From Muricea muricata (taxonomy: Eukaryota; Cnidaria; Anthozoa; Malacalcyonacea; Plexauridae): 64,000 nucleotides of DNA. Below are positions 49,619-61,021 of the stretch, piece after piece. A model generated the notes under the pieces. The model was not told where the DNA came from. It saw nothing but the letters and a program-made list of their open reading frames with translations, and ran no database searches. Made by a program: the position numbers and the translations under genes. The DNA lies in assembly GCA_963855995.1 (NCBI GenBank), contig OY979718.1, positions 28,367,282-28,431,281 of the forward strand, written 5' to 3'. Position 1 is the stretch's first letter; each line of letters begins with the position of its first letter.

Positions 49619-51385
49619 TCAATGCTCGGACGGTTTAAAACGTTTCGTCTTTGACAGAGATTTACGTTCAGCTTTCATGGAATTTCAGATCTGTTTTAGA
49701 ACTTCCTTTCTTAATCCTTTCACTTGCTGTTCGGTAGCATCCAATTTTGCATCCTGCGCCATCTTTAAAAGTTCTTTGCTAGGCTGCAGACTCGCAGCAG
49801 TGACACCTTGATTTTTCAAGTCTAATTTGCTTTGAAGCAATGAAACCAATGACATTGATTTCAAAGAATTTCTATGGTTCGTCTTGACTTACTTGAGCTG
49901 ACTGAACACTCGCTCCACAGCTGTATTTGAAAAAGGTAGGGACGAAAGAGTGGCAAAGAGCTTGATTAAATTGGGATACTTAGCTAACCAGTATACCCCC
50001 CATGGAAGATCATGCGTTTAGTTTTTCATCGAGGGCTTGTGATCTCCATTCCAAGTCGAGCTTGCTGGTATCCAAAACGTCCTTAAGACAGGGTATTTTC
50101 TCACAGATTAATGCCAATTACCTGGGGTTAAGATTGGCAGCAATTTGTGGCTGAATACATTCAACTAGGTCGTGGTATTCTTTATTCAAGTCGGATCTGA
50201 ACTTTATCTGCAGAATGCTCTCCATCAGAAAGTTTTTGCAGTGAACAAAAAATTTCTTGATGTCCTCTTCTTTAGCTTTCTCCTTCAAAGACTGTATGAT
50301 TGAAGTTGCAGCTATTCCGACGTGTTGGATGAAATTGGATGGGTCAAGATCTTTTACCTGTGTTGTTTTCACAATGCGAAGATCAATGAAGTCGCTTGCA
50401 ATGGATTTCACATCGTGTTTCATATTGTGAATTTGTGAAACAGGGGCTGCTCACTTTGAAACAAGCGATTAAAAGCATTCAGACGTTCCAGTTGGTAGCT
50501 GAGGAATACCAGATTGGAATTCTCACGCTTTACACTCAGGCTGGAGTGAAATGCGCAATGACGGGTCATCATTTGCGGCAAGGACGAAATAACTTTTCAA
50601 GGCTTCATATTGTTCTAGAATACGGTTAACACAATCTTGCAGAGATAACCATCGTGTCTGTGCAGGAGACAGCAGCAGTTCAGTGGTTCCACGCAAAAGA
50701 CGTCTGGAATTCTTTATAGACATCCTGCCTTTTCGACGAGTGGTGAAAATGAGCATACAAATCCCGACAGAGATCTTCGACACTTCGGAAGTTTTAATGT
50801 AGCATATAAGAGGAAACAAGATGAATTAGGTGGCAAGAACACTTTACAACTTGAATGAAGTTGAAGTCAGATTTGAGCAACTGCGCAACAGACTTATGTT
50901 GTCTAAACATGACATTTGTAGTGTCTGATGAATAGCCAAAGATATGAGCATCGGAATATGCAGGTCATTTATTTAAACGCCTCCTTCAACTTTGAGTAAA
51001 TTCCTAAGGCAGTCATCATCGGTCTCTAGCATATCCACCAGCCAGTACTCCATTTCAAATTTTTCGATACTGAAAAAGATAGCAAGGATAGCAAGCTGCT
51101 TACTTGTACTTTGGTCGGTGGATTCGTCAATGATAATGCTGAAAAAATTACGGCGTAGCAATGAAACCATTCCTTTAAGTAGTTGAAGCGGAGAGCCTGG
51201 CGGACGATGTTCGTTGCTTTCTGTTTTCCTAACCTGACGTTTTTCAGCGCTGCGTCGTTCGGACAAAGTGAGCGAAATAATCGAAGCATATCGTCCGTAA
51301 GAGACATAGGCAGATTGTGCTGTGCGACAAATGCACATAATTTTACCATAGATGTTGTCAGGCGGTTAGCGCGAATCTAACCAGT
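49619..51385 (-). pseudogene. hAT-superfamily transposase relic (DUF4371-like, with C-terminal dimerisation domain)
   Basis: Minus strand, broken by several stops and frame changes. N-terminal part: 'KLCAFVAQHNLPMSLTDDML', 'FSIIIDESTDQSTSKQLAI' (the catalytic-core start with the first Asp), and 'YWLVDMLETDD'. Middle: 'LLLSPAQTRWLSLQDCVNRIL' (TRW motif) and 'EYHDLVECIQPQIAANL'. C-terminal: 'YPNLIKLFATLSSLPFSNTAVERVFSQ' (hAT dimerisation), ending with a basic tail (MKAERKSLSKTKRFK) at 49619. No BED zinc finger is found upstream of 51385. Confidence 0.8.
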
Positions 51386-51464
51386 ATAAATAGTGTCAGA
51401 TTGGTCGGGCAGGCGCAGTGTTTTTACTAGACAGATTACCAATCTCGCCAATATGAGAATCTAA

Positions 51465-52255
51465 CAACCTCGTAACCAGGGCTTCACGGCTGCCTGCGTT
51501 GCCTAAAGCCCTCATTCTCGTCCCCAGAGCGTTTTTCCTTACTCGCTGTCACTCGTGGGAAAATAGGCTCTGGGATAAATGATTATAGGCAAAGATCTCA
51601 TTGGCTATTGCTAATTGCCGGAAATGTACAATCTTTTGCGACATCCGGTATAAATTGCAACCTATCGAGAGCGCAACAATTAAGGGTGTAAATTCATTCG
51701 CGATGTTTGATCATGGCTGAGAGTGCTGAATTAACTCCCAAAAAAACTGCCAGCGACCGCGAATTCGAAATATGTGGGAAGAACACAGATAGTGTCATTC
51801 GATTTCTTGTCTTTCACAACAGACCACAACGCTTCATATTGTTTCTCTTCAATTCCTATTCCAGCTTTGTAAATTTTGTGGAGTGATTTAGCCATGTTAG
51901 TGACGAAGCCATGTTTCAATCACGTTGAAATTCAATATATCGTTCTTATTCATATGTAATATGAAACCCAATATGAAACCGAAGATGTCATCCGCCTTCG
52001 GCTTCGTCCCGAATGTAAAACACACAAGAAAAAACACAATCCGAATATTAAAGCCATCTTTTATTATAAAACTTTAAGAACAAATCCTTAAAACTTCACT
52101 CCTCGTAAAAAATTAGTTGAGTGCGCATTTTGCAGAACTAAAAGCGTTTACTTCCGGCCACTAATTGGCAAACTACCAAATTTTGGAAGTCCGGTTTGGA
52201 TTTTCCCAGGGCTTTAGGCAACGCAGGCAGCCGTGAAGCCCTGGGTACGAGGTTG
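51465..52255. mobile_element. 791-bp MULE-type element with 9-bp target duplication
   Basis: Ends CAACCTCGTAACCAGGGC and GCCCTGGGTACGAGGTTG. The terminal arms run through 'TTCACGGCTGCCTGCGTTG' and 'CCTAAAGCCCT'. AGAATCTAA is exact on both sides (51456-51464 and 52256-52264); 9-bp duplication is the Mutator (MULE) signature. The interior has an inner 'CCCAGAGCG...GGCTCTGGGA' pair and a minus-strand ORF of 62 codons (51731-51919) without recognised domains. No transposase is visible. Confidence 0.8.
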
Positions 52256-52264
52256 AGAATCTAA

Positions 52265-53150
52265 CAAAACCACTAGTACCAGTCTACTGTTTATCAATAT
52301 CACTCGTTCAAAATGGCGACTAACGAAGCAGTGACGAAAAAAAACAAGTATTTTGAGTGGAAATTCAGTCGAATATGTTTATGCGATATATGTCATGCCT
52401 GTTTACCTGAATGTATTTTCATCCTCATCAATATTTTATGTGGAAATATGGATTATTTAGTGTTTGCAGTGGCTGTAAACTGTAAAGTGAATTTTGAAGA
52501 TGAAATATTTACCAGGGTGCATTCCATGTAAACTCCACGCCGAAGATATGCCAATATTTACTATATTTACTATTGTGATTTGCCTAATCCACGCCGAAGA
52601 TCTTCGGTGTTGAGTGCATGGAATGCAGTCTGGAATATTTATTGGAACCTAATGGCTAAATGCGCATTTAAAATGGACAAATATCTGACGGTATATTTCC
52701 ACATTTCGGTTATCAACTGATGAGAATAGACTTATATTAAAGATGGAACTAATAAAAATTATACATATGAAAAACTTTAGCATAAATTATACATTATAGA
52801 TATGAATTATACATATGAAAAATTATATATATATTATATATATGAATATAAACTATACATTGTATGAAAACACATAATATATACTGACTTCCTGTGCATA
52901 TTGTTGCTGCTGAGTACATCTCAATTCATCTATTTTTTACATTTTGAGCAGTTTTGAAGTTTATTCTTTCACAACACATTTTTATATTATAATTAATTTA
53001 ATTGTGCATTACACTCAAGATTCATAAATAATTATTATGCAATAAATACAAGGCCTGAAAGGCATATACAAGGTATGCCGGTAACATAGTTTGCAACAGC
53101 TAAAAATTTAGACGTCTAAATTATATTTAAATTTTTCACTTGCATTAACA
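52265..53150. other. Non-coding stretch
   Basis: Contains a 72-codon plus-strand ORF (52313-52531, MATNEAVTKKNKYF...) with no recognised domain. A patch of 'AATTATACATATGAAAAA' imperfect repeats at about 52755-52870 precedes the Tc1 half. Confidence 0.4.
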
Positions 53151-53159
53151 CTTGGTTAT

Positions 53160-53587
53160 AATGGCTAGCAATGAACATAACCCCCCTTAGCACCAATTAC
53201 TTTATTAAGTCTATTGGTGTTTTAATGGTACCTTTGTCTACAGCAGCTTTGAAACTTTGAATTGCTTCACAAAGGCAATTCTTCAATGACTATTGCTTGC
53301 CAACATCATAACTTTTCTCTTCAGAAAAGACCAGAAGTTCATAATGAGGTTTTGATTGAGAGCTGACAAAAACTGCTTCCCTAGACCAAACATTTTTCAA
53401 TGCTCCATATGTGTAACAAGTGTATGGGAAGGGCCATGCATTGTGCATAAAGATGATCATCCTCTAAGTGTTGGTGGTTGCTTCTTGTATGAAGTAGGGA
53501 AAAAATCTTTTTTCATTTCTGACTTAGCCCAGTATAAGCAAGCATGCCAACTTTTATCTGGTTTTCATTATTTAGTGGTTCAATTAT
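53160..53587 (-). pseudogene. C-terminal part of a Tc1-type transposase, cut by the BEL element
   Basis: Minus strand, with stops. The end reads 'KVIGAKGGYVHC', which fits the conserved Tc1 C-terminus (...I.A.GG.T.Y), preceded by 'SFKAAVDKGTIKTL'-like sequence across frames. The other part of this copy lies on the far side of the BEL insertion (61022-61375). Confidence 0.55.
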
Positions 53588-53878
53588 TGTACGAGGTTGT
53601 CGTAATAGTAGGGTGCTTTAACGCGCTACGATTAGTACGATGAATACCAGACACGTTGATCACAAACAAAGTTTTATTCACTTACAAATAAATTCCTTAT
53701 TAACGCCAGAGAAAGGATGAATTAACACTTAAAAGCGGTAAAACACTGTGAGCTATTACATCCAATTCAAAACACTAAAATCTTTAACGTTTGCAGTACG
53801 TTTGTCTTACCACGGGCTCCTAATAATTAATTACTTGGTGCAACTCGTAATGTAAGTTTTTAAAATCATTCCAACACA
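53588..53878 (-). repeat. 3' LTR of the BEL/Pao element
   Basis: 291 bp, matching 60735-61021. It has AATAAA-type sequence in the plus-strand orientation only ('CAAATAAATTCC'). The TG...CA ends are intact. Confidence 0.92.
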
Positions 53879-53956
53879 CCGGGAGGATGAGGTCGATACG
53901 ATTACATTCTAAACGTTCGAACAACAAAATATCAACGCAGTCTAGTACAATAAATT

Positions 53957-55584
53957 TTAGTCATCGTCTTCGGTTTCGGAATAATCCACTGGAACTATCA
54001 AGGCGAGGCGCTGGACACTACGAGAAACTGTAACCGCCTCACTCACTCCATAATACGTTTGTCCGATATCTCCGACTCGAAAATTCTTGTACGTAACTAA
54101 AACACGCCGTACTTTGCCATCTGCTCCAGGAAACACTTCTTTGACAATTCCTAGACGGTATTCACCTCGCATTACATTTTTGTCAGCCACTACCACTACA
54201 TCACCAGGACACAAGTTACGAGTACTCACATTCCACTTTCGCTGGATCACGAGCGTCGGTGCGTATAATTGAATCCATTTTTCCCAAAAGTCATCTACAG
54301 CTGACTGCACCAAGTGGTACCTCGTCTTGGGATTCTGACTACGAATGTAAGGTTGCCAGACCGCGGGATTTTTCGAGGTAGCACGTCCCAATAACAAGCT
54401 ATTCGGCGTGAGCACGCTCAGATCGAAGTCTGCTGATGGAAGGGTTCCAATAGGTCTCTCATTGAGAAGATTCGCAGCCTCCGAGCATACCGTTAGAAAT
54501 TCGGGAACTGAAAGACGACGTTTTCCTACTGCGAACATGATAGCCCTTTTCGCTGCTTTGTCTCAACCGCTCCTTGATACCAAGGACTATCTGCAGGGCC
54601 AAATACCCAAGTCATACCATTCTTCGTCCCATTCCTGTGCAACTCGTCCCGACTCACGCTCTGCCAGGCGTTGCTGAGTTCTCTTTCCGCCCCAATAAGT
54701 TGCGACCCAGGATCACTATATATAAATTGCGGCCAGCCTCGAATACTCCCAAATCGACTTAACGCCAACAGGAATGAGGGGGTGTCATACCCATAAACGG
54801 CTTCAATGTGCACAGCCCTGGACGCAAGGTCAGTGAATATGACTCCACACGCTTTACCAGTAGTTCGTTTTTGTACTTCCCCACGAACTGGGTACGGTCC
54901 AAACAGGTCAAGCATAGTGTGAGTAAAAGGCGGCGCTTGCTTCAAACGAGCTTCCGGCAATAGTCCCATCTCTTGGGATCCCAGTTTCACGTCTCGCAAC
55001 TTGCACAATTGGCATTTGCTTTTTACAGATTGGGCGATCTTGCTACCACGGGCAGTCCAGTATTTACTTCTAAAATGAGCCAGGGTAGCATCACGGCTTC
55101 TATGTCCACTCTCTTTATGCGCTCGATTCATCAACAATCGGGTCAGTGGATGTCAGGTTGACATTAATTTTTGTAAGGACGCATCAGGTGTCATAGGGTT
55201 TTGGTTTGTCAAGCTTTGGCCAATCACGTAATAACCATTTTCGTCTTTCCTATGATTGAGAGATTCGTACCTGCCGCCACGACGCCCTTTACGATTGGTT
55301 TTCTCTACTTCAATACTCAGCTCTCTCTGTGCATCTTCCACCATGACATCCTCTGCCTTTTGCAGTAGCTGCGGGGATATTTCACTGATCTTTCCTCCCT
55401 TGAACGACCTTTTCTTCGCTATTCCGAGTATTCTTGCGACAATCCACATAACTTTGTTGACATCACTATACCGCTTGTAATCCAGAACAGGCGGACTTGA
55501 CATGGCTGTTGTACTGTATCGAATTTTTTTTTCGCCGGGCAAAGCTTCTTTCTTTTGCATTCCAAACTTTAATCCCCAGGCCAC
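53957..55584 (-). pseudogene. BEL/Pao integrase and C-terminal domain
   Basis: After the RNase H frame ends, 55584-55153 continues the linker ('YSDVNKVMWIVARILGI'). 55137-54526 has the zinc-binding HHCC box ('AHKESGHRSRD...CQLCKLRD') and catalytic core residues: D in 'HTMLDLFGPYP', D in 'IYSDPGSQLIG', E in 'GAVETKQRKG'. A frame change near 54530 leads to 54538-53957, with 'PNSLLLGRA' and the C-terminal 'CPGDVVVVADKN' and 'YRLGIVKEVFPGADGKVR' domain, a typical BEL/Pao integrase tail. Confidence 0.88.
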
Positions 55585-57926
55585 TCTTCAATGGGTTTAT
55601 ACAGGATTAGCGGTCCATTCCACCAATGTAAATCTTCCCCTAGCTGGTCTGGAATTCGGCCGCGAGTCAGCCAGTCTGCCGTGTTGTCCTCGCCAGAAAT
55701 CCATGCCCAACTTGATAAGTCACCATCCGTTGCGGCCTGTATTTCTCCAATTCTCACACCTTCGTACACTTTGAACCTGGTACTGATCTTATTTATCATG
55801 CTCAACACAGTCTCAGAATCCACCAGTTGTAGCACTCTCTTGAAATCAAAACGCATCTCGGACTCAATTACTTTCCGTGCTCGCTTCGAAAGCACGGCCG
55901 CGTTCAATTCCATTTGAGGCGTAGAGAGTTTATTTACCGGGGCTATACGACATTTGGCCATAATCAGTCGACACCAATAAAGTCCACTTTGAAGAGTCCA
56001 TCTAACGTAAGCGGCAAAGCCATATGCTATGTCGCTTCCGTCGCTCAAGATTATAAGCCACGGCCGTCCAACCGCATCTTCTGGTCGTAAGTTTAGAGGA
56101 AGACGCAAGCGATCGAGCTCAAATAACGCAGTGAAGAAACTAACCCATTTGGTAGTCAAATCAGTTGGAAGGGGTGTGTCCCAGTCAAGATTTCGTGACC
56201 ATACTTCTCTTAAGTACATTTTCGCCAATAAGGTAAAGGGACTGACGAGCCCAAGTGGATCGTATATCTTCATCACTTGCTCTAGTACTGTTCTCTTTGT
56301 CAGGATGTCGGGTAATGCCTTAGGAAGATCGACTTTTTTAAGGTTGGCACCAGTAGGTATTCCTCGTCTTTTGCTGCTGAAGTTCAGCGTGACTTCATAA
56401 AGAATCACGTCGCTTCGAGGATCCCAACCAAGACCAAGTACTCGAAGATTCGCATCTGTTCCTTTCAACATGCAATAGTGTCCAACTTTCTGCGCTGAAT
56501 GGTTTCCATGGTCCAACCGCAGCTGTGCAAGATTCGCTCGGGGGTTTTCTTCACCACTAAACTGCCAGCATTTCACCGAAAATCCACCCTTAGCGAGCAT
56601 GGACTCTGTTTCGTTAGCCACTTTTACTGCAGAACACAGGGTTGGTTTTGAATCAATGAGGTCGTCGACGTAACTTGAGTTCTTCAACAACTTAGCTGCC
56701 TCAGGGCTATCTTCTTTGAATCTTTCTGCTGTCTTGTAAATAGCTTCAGTGCTAATGGCTGGTGCAGGGGTATCTCCCATATTTACCCGTTTCATCACAT
56801 AGATATCAGGCGGTCTATTCACTTCTGAATCACGCCACAGGAAACGATGACAATGCTTCTCGGTTTCTTTCAAATATACAGAGTTGAACATTTTTCTTAT
56901 GTCGCCAACCAGCGCCACTGCTTCTTCTCGCCATCGTAACAAGACGCCTATCAAATTATTCATGTAACTGTCCGGTCCTTTCACCAAACAGGAATTTAGG
57001 GATACTCCTTTGTGGATTTGACTCGAATTGAATACGATACACACAGGCGTGGAGGAAGACTTTGGGTTAACGACGGCCAGGTGGGAGATGTAGAACTTGG
57101 GGCCTTTCCAATCCAGAACCTCGTGCGCAGGAAGTTTTCGAGCCACTTCTCGTTGCACCATATCGTTCATCTGTTCTTTGTAGGTTAATGCCCATTGTTC
57201 ATCTTTCTGTAGACGGCGCTCAGTTTTCTCTAGGACGGACAGAGCTGCATTGTAATTATCAGGGAGGGTGCTAGGATCTTGAATCCAGGGATAGGAAGTT
57301 CGCAAGCATTGGTTGTGCTCGTCATACTCGAGATTTTCTTGGATAATCTTTAACTCTTGTTCTTCTTTAAAAGAATAGGTATGTCCTCGTACGGGGCATT
57401 TACCACATCGGCAGCTGCCACAGCGGGGGTTGGTTTCTGTGCCCATTTCTTCACTCTCAATGAATTTTCCAAGACGATTCTCTTCTCGTTTCGTCCATAT
57501 CCAATGCACAGTGCCCTCAATTTTGCACGACTCTTTGTCTTCACTGGTACAGAGAACCGGAAAGGAAGGCATGAACTGAGGGTGCGTTTCGAGTTGAACC
57601 TTGTAGGTTTCAGCCCTGATCTTGACATCGTGAATAACTTTGGCAAGGTTGGAATCATATTGAGTTCCTTCAGTCAGTTCGGGATGGGTTCCCTGAAGAC
57701 AGATGCCTAACTCGCCACTCATCACACTTAGATGCTCTCCATAACGTGCTTCCTCGTTCTTGGGATGCAGACAGAAAAAATCACATCCAAGGAGAACGTC
57801 GACATTGTTGCTTTTCCACTGGAGAGACTCAGGATCGTATTCTGGGAACATTTTCTCTAGGACTTTATAATCAAGCTTGTTTACTGGGCCAGTTATTTGA
57901 TGCATACCATACGCACTTACAGTCAC
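55569..57926 (-). CDS. BEL/Pao pol: rest of protease, reverse transcriptase, RNase H (785-codon open frame)
   Basis: The longest open frame in the window. It begins after the protease active site with 'VDVLLGCDFF' (protease C-terminal). Cys-rich 'CGSCRCGKCPVRGH' lies near residue 170. RT motifs are 'VALVGDIRKMFNSVYL', 'VMKRVNMGDTPAPAI' and 'SSYVDDLID' (catalytic YVDD). RNase H motifs are 'ILSDGSDIAYGFAAYVRW', 'QMELNAAVL', 'LVDSETVLSMI' and 'GEDNTADWLTRG'. The frame is open but has no own ATG, so it depends on upstream frame changes that are now out of register. It is therefore a fragment of a non-functional polyprotein. Confidence 0.9.
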   Translation of the reverse strand: MTVSAYGMHQITGPVNKLDYKVLEKMFPEYDPESLQWKSNNVDVLLGCDFFCLHPKNEEARYGEHLSVMSGELGICLQGTHPELTEGTQYDSNLAKVIHDVKIRAETYKVQLETHPQFMPSFPVLCTSEDKESCKIEGTVHWIWTKREENRLGKFIESEEMGTETNPRCGSCRCGKCPVRGHTYSFKEEQELKIIQENLEYDEHNQCLRTSYPWIQDPSTLPDNYNAALSVLEKTERRLQKDEQWALTYKEQMNDMVQREVARKLPAHEVLDWKGPKFYISHLAVVNPKSSSTPVCIVFNSSQIHKGVSLNSCLVKGPDSYMNNLIGVLLRWREEAVALVGDIRKMFNSVYLKETEKHCHRFLWRDSEVNRPPDIYVMKRVNMGDTPAPAISTEAIYKTAERFKEDSPEAAKLLKNSSYVDDLIDSKPTLCSAVKVANETESMLAKGGFSVKCWQFSGEENPRANLAQLRLDHGNHSAQKVGHYCMLKGTDANLRVLGLGWDPRSDVILYEVTLNFSSKRRGIPTGANLKKVDLPKALPDILTKRTVLEQVMKIYDPLGLVSPFTLLAKMYLREVWSRNLDWDTPLPTDLTTKWVSFFTALFELDRLRLPLNLRPEDAVGRPWLIILSDGSDIAYGFAAYVRWTLQSGLYWCRLIMAKCRIAPVNKLSTPQMELNAAVLSKRARKVIESEMRFDFKRVLQLVDSETVLSMINKISTRFKVYEGVRIGEIQAATDGDLSSWAWISGEDNTADWLTRGRIPDQLGEDLHWWNGPLILYKPIEEWPGD

Positions 57927-58500
57927 TTTCTACCAGACTTTGTACGTAGCGTGAATTCATATTGTTGGGTATGGTGTGTTTTCTCTACGTTTCCCATAGT
58001 TGTCACATCTAAAGTTATTTTCTCGAGTTTTTTGGCACGTATCTTCTCCGCCGCTCGGTGGGTGAAGTAAGTCGCATTGGAGCCTCCATCACAGAAGACA
58101 GATACGGATTTATTGTTCCCACAAACCATCGCTTGATATATGGGATAGAGGGAAGGAGAATTACCCTGTGACACGTGGGTTTCCTTTCGTGTGGCTGTTT
58201 CATCCTTCTGCACTTCTGGAGTCGTTTCTTTAGGATCTTTTTGTTCACAAAGAAGCCGGTGATGTTGTTGACTTCCACACGCACACAAATCGGTCTTTGG
58301 ACAATCACTCCTTCTGTGATTTCCGAAGCACTTAAAACAGGCGTTGATTTGCTTTAGGAGTTCGTATTTCCCGTTCTTGCCGCCAGCAGGTAATTTCTGA
58401 AATTCCTTGCATTCCGCTGTAGTGTGAGTAATAGCGTCCTTTCGATGCGCGGGATAAGCGCACTTGTAATACTGCTTGAAGCTTGTTTCGTTACATGATA
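57923..58500 (-). pseudogene. BEL/Pao zinc knuckles and aspartic protease
   Basis: The frame carries 'CFKCFGNHRRSDC' and 'CACGSQQHHRLLC' (two zinc-knuckle-like boxes) and then the protease start 'SVSVFCDGGSNATYF' with D-G-G-S. It ends 'RTKSGRK' at a stop that overlaps the next frame by one base (GAAAGTGA), where the 785-codon pol frame starts. Confidence 0.85.
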
Positions 58501-60657
58501 CCCATATTGCCTTCTTCGCTCATTTATGCGCTGATCATTATTCTTTCGCTTTACTTGTACCTCCGCTACACGGGCAACAGCTTCACGCTCACCGTCCAAG
58601 AACTTCATAAACGCGTTAAATGGACTGACTTTCTCGTAAGGACTCATGTCTCTGTACTTGCGCCTCCATTCTGCATAAATTACTTGGTAAGAGCTCACTG
58701 ATCATGTCCACGTCCCTCATAGTAAGAATGTTCAACCTTCCTAACTCCTCCAGTTGACTATAAGCTACTTCTGTTTCATTAATCAGTTCAACCAAGCCTT
58801 TGTAGTCTTCTTCTTTTACTGCTTTAAGCTTATGTAAATCTTCCAAGGCTGCTTGCACACTTGGTCCCACATCTTCATAATGACTCTCCAACTTCCTCCA
58901 CATAAGATCATAAGCTTCAGGCTTCGTCACATACACTGATCGTATACGCTTACTTGCTTCACCTTTGACCGATCTCTTTAATTCATGAGCCGTGCCGTCT
59001 TATTTGCATAGACTGCTTCCGCTACAGATTTCCAAACAGCTTTAAATTCCGGCCAGTCTTTTCTCTGACCACTGAATGTTGGTAATGACATCTTTTTGAT
59101 CTGGATGTTGGGGTCCATACTCATACGAGACGGTACAAAAGGGGAAGCTAACGGGGGATTTATAGAGGCGATGGGAACAGGAGCATGTTGAGGGATAGGG
59201 ATATGTGTGTTGCCCACATAGGAACCAGGTTGGACTGTTGATGGATGCTGGGCTGATGTTGGCAAATTATGATTGTTGATGGTATTGGGAAATAAACACG
59301 GCCTAGTAGCTGGCTGTGGAAAACTTGTTATAATTCCAGGCGACATACTTGTGCTTAAACATGTATTCGCACTCTTCTGAGATTGAAGGTGGGACTGTGA
59401 ATTGTTCGGGCTTTGATATGAGGTGATTGCACTTGAAATTCCTGGCACTGCATCATAGCAATAATGGGAGGTGGTACCAGTATCCAGTTGATAGCATGGA
59501 TTGAATGGGTTCTGGTGAGGGATATTCTGCACAAGTAGACTTGGGCTGGGGTCACCAGGCTGAGGTGGGTCAAATGACGGCGCCCAGAGGGTGGGATACT
59601 GAGGCAATGTAGAAGTATTTACTTGAACAGCACTTACGCTGGTAGGGTGGGTCTCAGCAAAATAATGGAGATTCAGACTCGGATCAACAGTTATGTTGTT
59701 TACACTAGCATCACTGGTTTGGGACTCACTTACACTTGGGATTTGGTTCTCTGAAATCATACCTGTAGGAGGCATAAAACTGGGAGCTGTCGTATTCATA
59801 TTCCCAGGTGCAATCACTGTGGATGGGGAATTACTGCACCCCACCTGCCCCTCCGTAAATGTATCTGGTGAATGCTGAGGCTCACTTGTGGTTGTGTCTT
59901 TGGGAAGGGAGTTGTTCTCACACAAATCTGAAGAAGTACTTTCATAGTTGAGCTGCTCTTTATTCAATGTGGATAAACATCTTTCATGTAAATATAAGTT
60001 TATCGTACGCACCTGACTTTAAACCTGTCCGACAACTTCCTCAATTTCTGACTGTAGTTGAAGGTCCTCCACAGACTTGGACGATTCAATCAAATACAGT
60101 TCTAAAGTTTTCTTGCACATCACGTCTAACACTAACTGTAACTCTTGCTTATCTAGTTTCAAAGCTTCAACATTTGGATTCGTAGTGTTGAGGTTCTCAT
60201 TAACAGCTTTAACTATCTCCCCCATTCGACGAATGTCAAATTTTAAAGCAATTTTTGCTGGTCCTGCTGCTTGACTTTTACTGAGTGCCTCATTACTGGC
60301 TTTTTGTTGCAAAAACACATCTCTAGCGTCCTCATAACTACGTTGTACATGGCGTCTGTATTCAATAACATCTTCTCCATTAATGGTACGATGTTCTGCA
60401 TACGCTTCTTGTGATACAAGCTCTTCAAACTCTTCATTAACGGACCAAAACTCATCGTATACTTTCTCAAGGTCGTCCATTAAATCTTTTAAAACTCCAA
60501 ACTCCACCTCTCTATTAGCTGAATTAATAAGACGTCTCGATGCAAACGTAACAGAAGTTTTAGCCTTACTTCTTTCTTGCTTTTTGACTTGTATTGTTTC
60601 ACTCATTTTAACCTTAAAAGTTTCTGTAACGACTAAGCGGTTACTGTCTTTAAGCAA
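58354..60657 (-). pseudogene. BEL/Pao gag
   Basis: The 212-codon first part (MLKDSNRLVVTETF..., coiled-coil-rich) ends in a single in-frame TAA at 60021-60019. After it the same frame continues for 345 codons through a long Pro/Ser/Gln-rich linker to 'MSLPTFSGQRKDWPEFKAVW', the BEL/Pao gag core. One-base frame changes occur near 58985, 58685 and 58500. Motifs 'LMWRKLESHYEDVGPSVQAAL' and 'VKRKNNDQRINERRR' follow. The in-frame TAA could be a read-through signal, but the other lesions suggest decay. Confidence 0.85.
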
Positions 60658-60734
60658 CTTTGAGTATCCTTTTCCGACGCTCCTTTAAAGTCCACTTCTT
60701 TATAGCACCGATGTTAATTCCACAAGTGTTTTAC

Positions 60735-61021
60735 TGTACGAGGTTGTCGTAATAGTAGGGTGCTTTAACGCGCTACGATTAGTACGATGAATACCAGACA
60801 CGTTGATCACAAACAAAGTTTTATTCACTTACAAATAAATCCCTTATTAACGCCAGAGAAAGGATGAATTAACACTTAAAAGCGGTAAAACACTGTGAAC
60901 TATTACATCCAATTCAAAACAAATCTTTAACGTTTGCAGTACGTTTGTCTTACCGCGGACTCCTAATAATTAATTACTTGGTCTAACTCGTAATGTAAGT
61001 TTTTAAAATCATTCCAACACA
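60735..61021 (-). repeat. 5' LTR of the BEL/Pao element
   Basis: 287 bp, differing from the 3' LTR by six substitutions and the loss of CACT-type 4 bp near 60925. Retroelement promoter and start site should lie here; no specific motif can be named. Confidence 0.92.

Larger units (their letters stand above)
53588..61021 (-). mobile_element. BEL/Pao LTR retrotransposon, 7.4 kb, both LTRs present
   Basis: Two LTRs (53588-53878 and 60735-61021) bound gag, protease, RT/RNase H and integrase in BEL/Pao order, all on the minus strand. In minus orientation the LTRs begin TGTGTTGGAATG and end CAACCTCGTACA. Flanks are AAAAT and ATAAT (5 bp, one mismatch), consistent with a decayed target duplication. 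Between the LTRs I count six substitutions and one 4-bp gap, so the insertion is fairly young. Even so, gag and pol carry at least five frame breaks. Confidence 0.92.

Noticed and set aside
52313-52531. 72-codon ORF MATNEAVTKKNKYF... as a possible host gene
   Set aside because: No recognisable domain, no splice support and no neighbouring exons; too short to claim.
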